Shown here: piece by piece, positions 6,225-10,586 of the stretch
How positions within the stretch are numbered: the stretch's first letter is position 1
How the letters are laid out: each line of letters begins with the position of its first letter
Assembly: GCA_016758965.1 (NCBI GenBank)
Contig: JAEPRB010000624.1
Coordinates: 1-10,586 of the forward strand
Source: Circinella minor
Taxonomy: Eukaryota; Mucoromycota; Mucoromycetes; Mucorales; Lichtheimiaceae
Direction of reading: 5' to 3'
Length of the DNA: 10,586 nucleotides
Notes under the pieces: model-generated
Database searches by the model: none
Told to the model about the DNA's origin: nothing
What the model saw: the letters and a program-made list of their open reading frames with translations, nothing else
Translations under genes and position numbers: made by a program

Positions 6225-9200
6225 TTATGGCTCGCTCTTCTTCCACCCAATATATTTTCTCCTTGGCAAACTTGGTAGATAAGTTCTAAAGCGTCGCCAA
6301 CAATCCCTGTCAATGTCATGCAAGACTAGGTACTCATGGTAAGGAACACCTGGTGTAGTAGATTCACTGCCATTGTTGGGCACTACTAAAGCTGTTCGTT
6401 TAATATCCTCAACACGGATTATATGTTGATTATCTTTATACATTTTTTCTGGTGCACCAAGGACGTGTAAACCACTTGGGTGTTTTTTCTTTCTTAAATA
6501 TGGATAGGTTTGAACGAGTGCCAGCTCTATGATGCTTCCTTTGTACAATAATTTAAAAAAAAGAAATACTTGAGACACCACATGTAAATCGTCGTTTTCT
6601 GAATCATTTTCATCATCATCCACTTCATCCCTCCCAATGCCTTCATCTATTGTTTTTAATAAGATATAGTCTTGTTGTTGGCGCCCAAAATAATTAAGAT
6701 TGGCATGTATATTCTGTTCATAAACATCCCCATCTTCGTCATAATCTTGCATTGAAAGTAGCTGAAATATTTTAATCTAAAGATTATATGGTTGTGCTTT
6801 AGCAGATACGTAAATATATTTTTTAGTTATTTATAATGTTACTTTACCTTAGGAATAGATTCTAATGATGGCATCTTGCTTCTTCTTTTCTGGCTTCCTC
6901 TTTTAACTCCTCGTGCTACTAAATCCTCGTCATCAAGATATGCCTGTAATAAATAATCCAAATCAGTTAATTGGGCGCTCAATGTAGCTACTTCATCAAT
7001 AATATATTTTTTCTTTATAGGTGATTTCAATGAATAAGACGATAAAGGTAGTGATAATGACGAGGATGATGGTGGTGATGGTATTGGAGGCGTATTATTA
7101 TTAGTATTAGTGATCCTCGTCATCGCCTTCAATGCATCCCGTTTAGCTACAAAATTAGCCATCTTTATTCAAGAATTAATCAAGATAGCTAAATACATAA
7201 TTTACAACAATCGGTAACAACAGTAACAAAACCAACCTGTTTAGTAAAATTTCGCTGTTTATTAGTTTTCCTAGCTGGTTTCTTCGTATCAAATTTATGC
7301 TGATTTTCTGTTTGTGTCATACTGTAATTATGAATAACACCTTTTTGCTTAATATCTTTGCAATACTTTGATAACATATGGTTTTTAGAAAAGTTCATAT
7401 GGCTCTATGTAGATCGGTCAGTATAAATTATGTAAAGAGAGTACATGAATTAGATCATTGCAAATTTACCAGTGACTGATTTTCAAAAACTGCACTATAT
7501 TCAACATATTTCTTCAAAGTCTTTTCAATGTCGCTTAATGATTCATTGCTGTGCTCTCGAGCTTTTAACATGTACCACAGGTCAAGGAAAGCTCTCACAA
7601 ACATTGCTGCTTGTAATTCAATTAAATCATGAATACAAGGTAATAGAATCTAAGAAAGTTAATCATAAAGCATTTAGAAATTCTTCCACGCTTATGTTAT
7701 ATAATCACATTCACTATTACTTATTATATACCTTCATACAGTCAACATGTTCATGATAAGTAGCACGTTTCAAACATGACGGTAAAATTCCATGTTTGAA
7801 ATGTCGCAGACCCGTGATTCTTGGTAGATTCCGCGCTCTAATAAAGATTATAAGTGGTCCAAAATAACAATGTTGTCTTTATAACAAAATAAAAAATCAC
7901 CTGGTCATAACTTTTTCTATCCCTGCTTTCCCATGTTTATCAACAATAAGCTTTTCAACAAAACCAAGCAAATGCTTCATTATTCCTCCTAACTGATGCA
8001 AATCATCTACAATAAGGGCTTGATGTATTTCAAAATGAGGCATGCTCCAAAAAGCACTCTGAATATTCAAATGGAGACATAAGATTAATATCATCATTCT
8101 GTTAAAGAAGACATCAAAACCATAACACTTAACTTTTATTAGATATATTGATTTCTGCTTGCAGTAGTTTTCGACTTCTTCTTCACATGCTTTTTTTTCT
8201 GCCTTACTACTGACTGTTATTTCATCTCCTTCTTGTGCTTCTCCATTGCCAGTATCATCACTACTCCCTGCTTCTATTTTCTTATGGACCCGGCCTATTG
8301 CATTTTTACACATACGGTACCATCTCTCACTTCGTTCATTAGTTCGTAGTACAGCTTCATGATTGATAGATGGGTCATGGAATTTAACTCGTGGTGTTAA
8401 GCACCTTGGACATAAGCAATTTGTGTTTTTGCCTTGGCGAATTAATGCTAATAAACACGTTTCTGGATAATCTGCTATCCAGGTAGCTAAACAAATGACT
8501 ACTTCATAAATATTGTTCCTTGGTCCTAGCATTAAAGAACTAAACATTATTGTCAGTCACAGTCAATGTATGTATATTATATTCTTTTCTAGTAAAACAT
8601 TTTTCTAATATACCCTTCATGATTATCATACCCAGAAAAAGGTAAAAAAAATCTGAGACAATATATAATGGTGTACTGCCTTCTTTGCCATTCGAAACCA
8701 CTCAAAACTACTGTGCACTTTAGATTCTATGATAGGCAAAAAACCTAGCAGACAGGAGGCGTTACTGCTGTACTTGTTTCGAATGTTCATTGGTACATTT
8801 CCTTCAGAAAAGTTTTGTTAGTATTCAGTAATGCCTTCTTATAAAAACATCAGGGCTTTTTTTATAGCTAATATTCGCCAATCTTTATATATATAGGATA
8901 AGCTCTGAACTTTTCACAATCCCAAATAACTGTTTGATCACTTGCAACTTGTAACGCAATAACTACTTTTTTGGTACCTATTTTTTCCTAATATATTAAA
9001 TAATAATGAGCGCTACGTAATGGCAAAAAAGATTACTATATACAAACATTTTTCCTTTACCTGCATTTCATGCCACCAGTCACCAGTATGCATTTCAGTG
9101 TATATCTGCGATGTACCTCGATAGCATTTAGTTGGTCTCAAAACCATATCATTCTCCAAACAAGGATCATTAAAAATATCTTCAACCAGATCAAAAACGT

Positions 9201-10139
9201 CTCGATGATAGAACACAGGGGTGGATCCTCCATTTGCAGCTAAAAAGTCATATTTGTATTCGTCAGGAAAATCTGGTACCCTGTTGATGTCAACTGTTGT
9301 TTCAGTAAAATTCTACATATTATAACGATTCGAAAGTTATTCAAGATTTAGAATATAAATAACATTCGGATAATTAATTTGAAATGTCAACTACTAAATT
9401 CAAGTGTTCGTTTCGTTTGTCTGCTTTAGCTCGTACTCCTTTCCACGTCTTGCAAGTTATTTCATCTTTTTCTCGTCGTCCAAGTTCAATCAATTCAACA
9501 AGTCTATTATTTAATGTTATCATCATGTAAAGGATGATTTCGTACACTTATGTATACAAAAATAAATTGTTGTTAACTATTTATCATACCTCTTATATGC
9601 AACATGGGATAAACCATAATCAAGTATATATTTGATGATTTCCTTTTCTACAGTGTTAAAAGCACTTATATCATTGAAATCGACGTTGATATGACCATAA
9701 GTAGGTGGTGAGGAATATACCCGTTCTATAACAACCCAGTAAAAAAGTGAAGTCAATAAATACCTTTCTGGCAAGAATCTATTTACCAATAATGTAATAA
9801 ACCAACACCAAACACTGAATCACCTTCCCATAAATCTTGAGGCTCTTGCAGATTCTCGTCAGTTTCTTCAAGTAAAGACTGTTCAGTTGTGACTATATAG
9901 TTTTCGTTCTATAAAGAAAAATATGTTATTGAAACAGCGTTGAAAAATATAAAAACCTAGTAGGAAACAATTTGTACAGATGTCACTTCTAGGTCAAAAT
10001 CATCTTCAGTTCTTCTATTAAAAATATTTGACGGAAGTGTTTGGTCACTATGAACCTTATAGATGTGGTGAGTAACGCTTTTATATGAATTATATCCACA
10101 AAATTCATATGGACACTGATTTTTGTTAAAAAACGACAT
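6225..10139 (-). CDS. Plavaka-type DDE transposase, 14-exon gene model, about 968 aa
   Basis: Exons: 10139-9969, 9908-9809, 9725-9615, 9546-9395, 9312-9061, 8987-8879, 8801-8660, 8539-8134, 8058-7901, 7837-7732, 7649-7470, 7404-7237, 7162-6848, 6761-6225. All joins are phase-consistent and leave no internal stop. Family landmarks run in order: an N-terminal C2H2-like finger (C9, C14, H24/25, H30); YTEMHTGDWWHEMQ (about 249-262); ASDQT (D279); IGNVPMNIR; a YLP-equivalent GFLP; ADYPETCLLA with CLCPRC (387-392); FWSMPHFEIH then VDDLHQLGG (D499); LPRITGLRHFK; and KNHMLSKYCKDI with TQTENQHK (E662). D279, D499 and E662 are the probable metal-binding triad of the RNase H fold. A Ser/Pro-rich linker and a conserved C-terminal region (IIELALVQTYPY, RVEDIKRTALVVP) finish the protein. 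Such enzymes excise and insert DNA in the nucleus. The 9614, 8878 and 8659 donors are non-consensus. The exon 1 donor could be 9977 instead of 9968. The element ends were not found. Confidence 0.82.
7897..8547 (-). other. Plavaka core region: zinc knuckle and second catalytic Asp (exons 8 and 9)
   Basis: This stretch contains the most diagnostic part of the Plavaka-type transposase. ADYPETCLLA is followed by a CLCPRC zinc knuckle, an acidic and lysine-rich insert (GSSDDTGNGEAQEGDE), then FWSMPHFEIHQ and VDDLHQLGG. It can be read straight through as one frame of 216 codons. However, a 75-base in-frame GTTAAG...TTCAG segment (8133-8059) encodes an uncharacteristic hydrophobic run, and removing it brings LIK next to SAFWSM, which fits the family better. 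The ATG at 8547 is probably intronic. Confidence 0.8.
8802..8878 (-). other. Intron in the Plavaka gene with GC donor and TACTAAC branch site
   Basis: The 77-base segment ends with TACTAAC, a short pyrimidine-containing stretch and TTCTGAAG. The phase-1 join needed to give KIGN followed by VPMNIR places the donor at GCGAAT rather than GT. The codons on both sides match the family, so the intron position is well supported. The donor is either a functional GC-AG site or a mutated GT. Confidence 0.65.
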
Positions 10140-10586
10140 TAATATACTATTATAATATTTTTTTTGTATGGTTACTTAATAGGATCAAGCAAAAAGGGTG
10201 ATCATATCATCGGCTTCTTATATGTAGCAAATGTACTGTGATAGTACCTGTACTGTCGAGGTAAAACAAATAATCACGGAAAAAAAACAAAGCAGCAGCA
10301 TCAACGCTAGATACAACATGTATACTATAATAATAAAAAAGTACTGTATGCATTATTTAGTACTTAGAAAAAAAGCATAACTACTGTATTTTATCGTATA
10401 TAAGTAGTTTCATTTTTTATGATCGCTTCAAACACATCCCAGTTTTTTTTTTCTTTTTTTTTTTTTTTTTTGGATATTCTAGTTTATTTTTTAAAAGTGT
10501 CATCTTCGCAATTATAGCTTGACAAACTGTAATTACCGCTAATATTTAGTACAGCCACCGGTGGATAGAAACGAAATCACTTGATA
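10140..10586. other. Upstream flank of the Plavaka gene; no gene seen
   Basis: AT-rich DNA containing the presumed promoter of the Plavaka-type gene, with TATTATAATAGTATATTA immediately upstream of the ATG at 10139. A long T tract interrupted by one C runs at about 10443-10470. Near the edge is a perfect 10-base palindrome CCACCGGTGG (10555-10564). TTTAGTAC occurs at about 10347 and 10544. I see no clear transposon terminus or coding frame. Confidence 0.45.

Noticed and set aside
7472..7756. Plus-strand open frame of 94 codons
   Set aside because: It is antisense to two Plavaka exons (7649-7470 and 7837-7732) whose minus-strand translation matches the family and splices in phase.
10555..10564. 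Perfect 10-base palindrome CCACCGGTGG near the right edge
   Set aside because: It is a single short palindrome with no partner or context, so it is not reported as a functional site.

Overview
The window looks like transposon-rich nuclear DNA from a fungus. It is strongly AT-rich, has short GT-AG introns of about 60-120 bases (one with a textbook TACTAAC branch site), and carries three kinds of transposase typical of fungal genomes. An early-diverging fungus (Mucoromycota sensu lato, for example a glomeromycete or a mucoralean) fits best. That placement is inference from gene content and base composition. There are no bacterial operons, ribosome binding sites, rRNA, tRNA or CRISPR arrays.

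All recognised genes are on the minus strand, so the window is best read right to left. (1) 10139-6225: a Plavaka-type DDE transposase gene (CACTA-related fungal DNA transposon). Read as separate ORFs it is a string of fragments. I could join 14 exons with consistent phases into one stop-free reading frame of about 968 codons that keeps the family landmarks and the probable D, D, E triad. (2) 5638-5802: a short, less AT-rich, tryptophan-rich open stretch of unknown origin with nested inverted repeats. (3) 5164-5635: a degenerate 15-16 base minisatellite, flanked at 5100-5171 by a long hairpin. (4) 4440-5100: AT-rich DNA with a less AT-rich island at 4720-4870. (5) 4434-3023: the 5' end of a second DDE element of CACTA/Tnp2 type. 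It has a CACTG terminus, a subterminal array of TTTGAG/CTCAAA hexamers, and three exons encoding the N-terminal third of a transposase, which then stops at a splice donor with no further exon visible. (6) 2549-275: a two-exon Crypton-type tyrosine recombinase (about 728 aa) with a core-binding domain, catalytic domain, coiled coil and GCR1_C-like DNA-binding domain. The HxxR box of its active site reads HxxH. (7) 125-1: a partial exon of an unrecognised gene running off the left edge.

The genes do not form a pathway. The window is a cluster of three unrelated DNA-transposon classes in the same orientation, with satellite-like and palindromic spacer DNA between them. The most useful results are the reconstructed gene models, the CACTA end, and the lesion in the Crypton recombinase. 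I saw no host gene with confidence and no evidence of a new defence or metabolic system.
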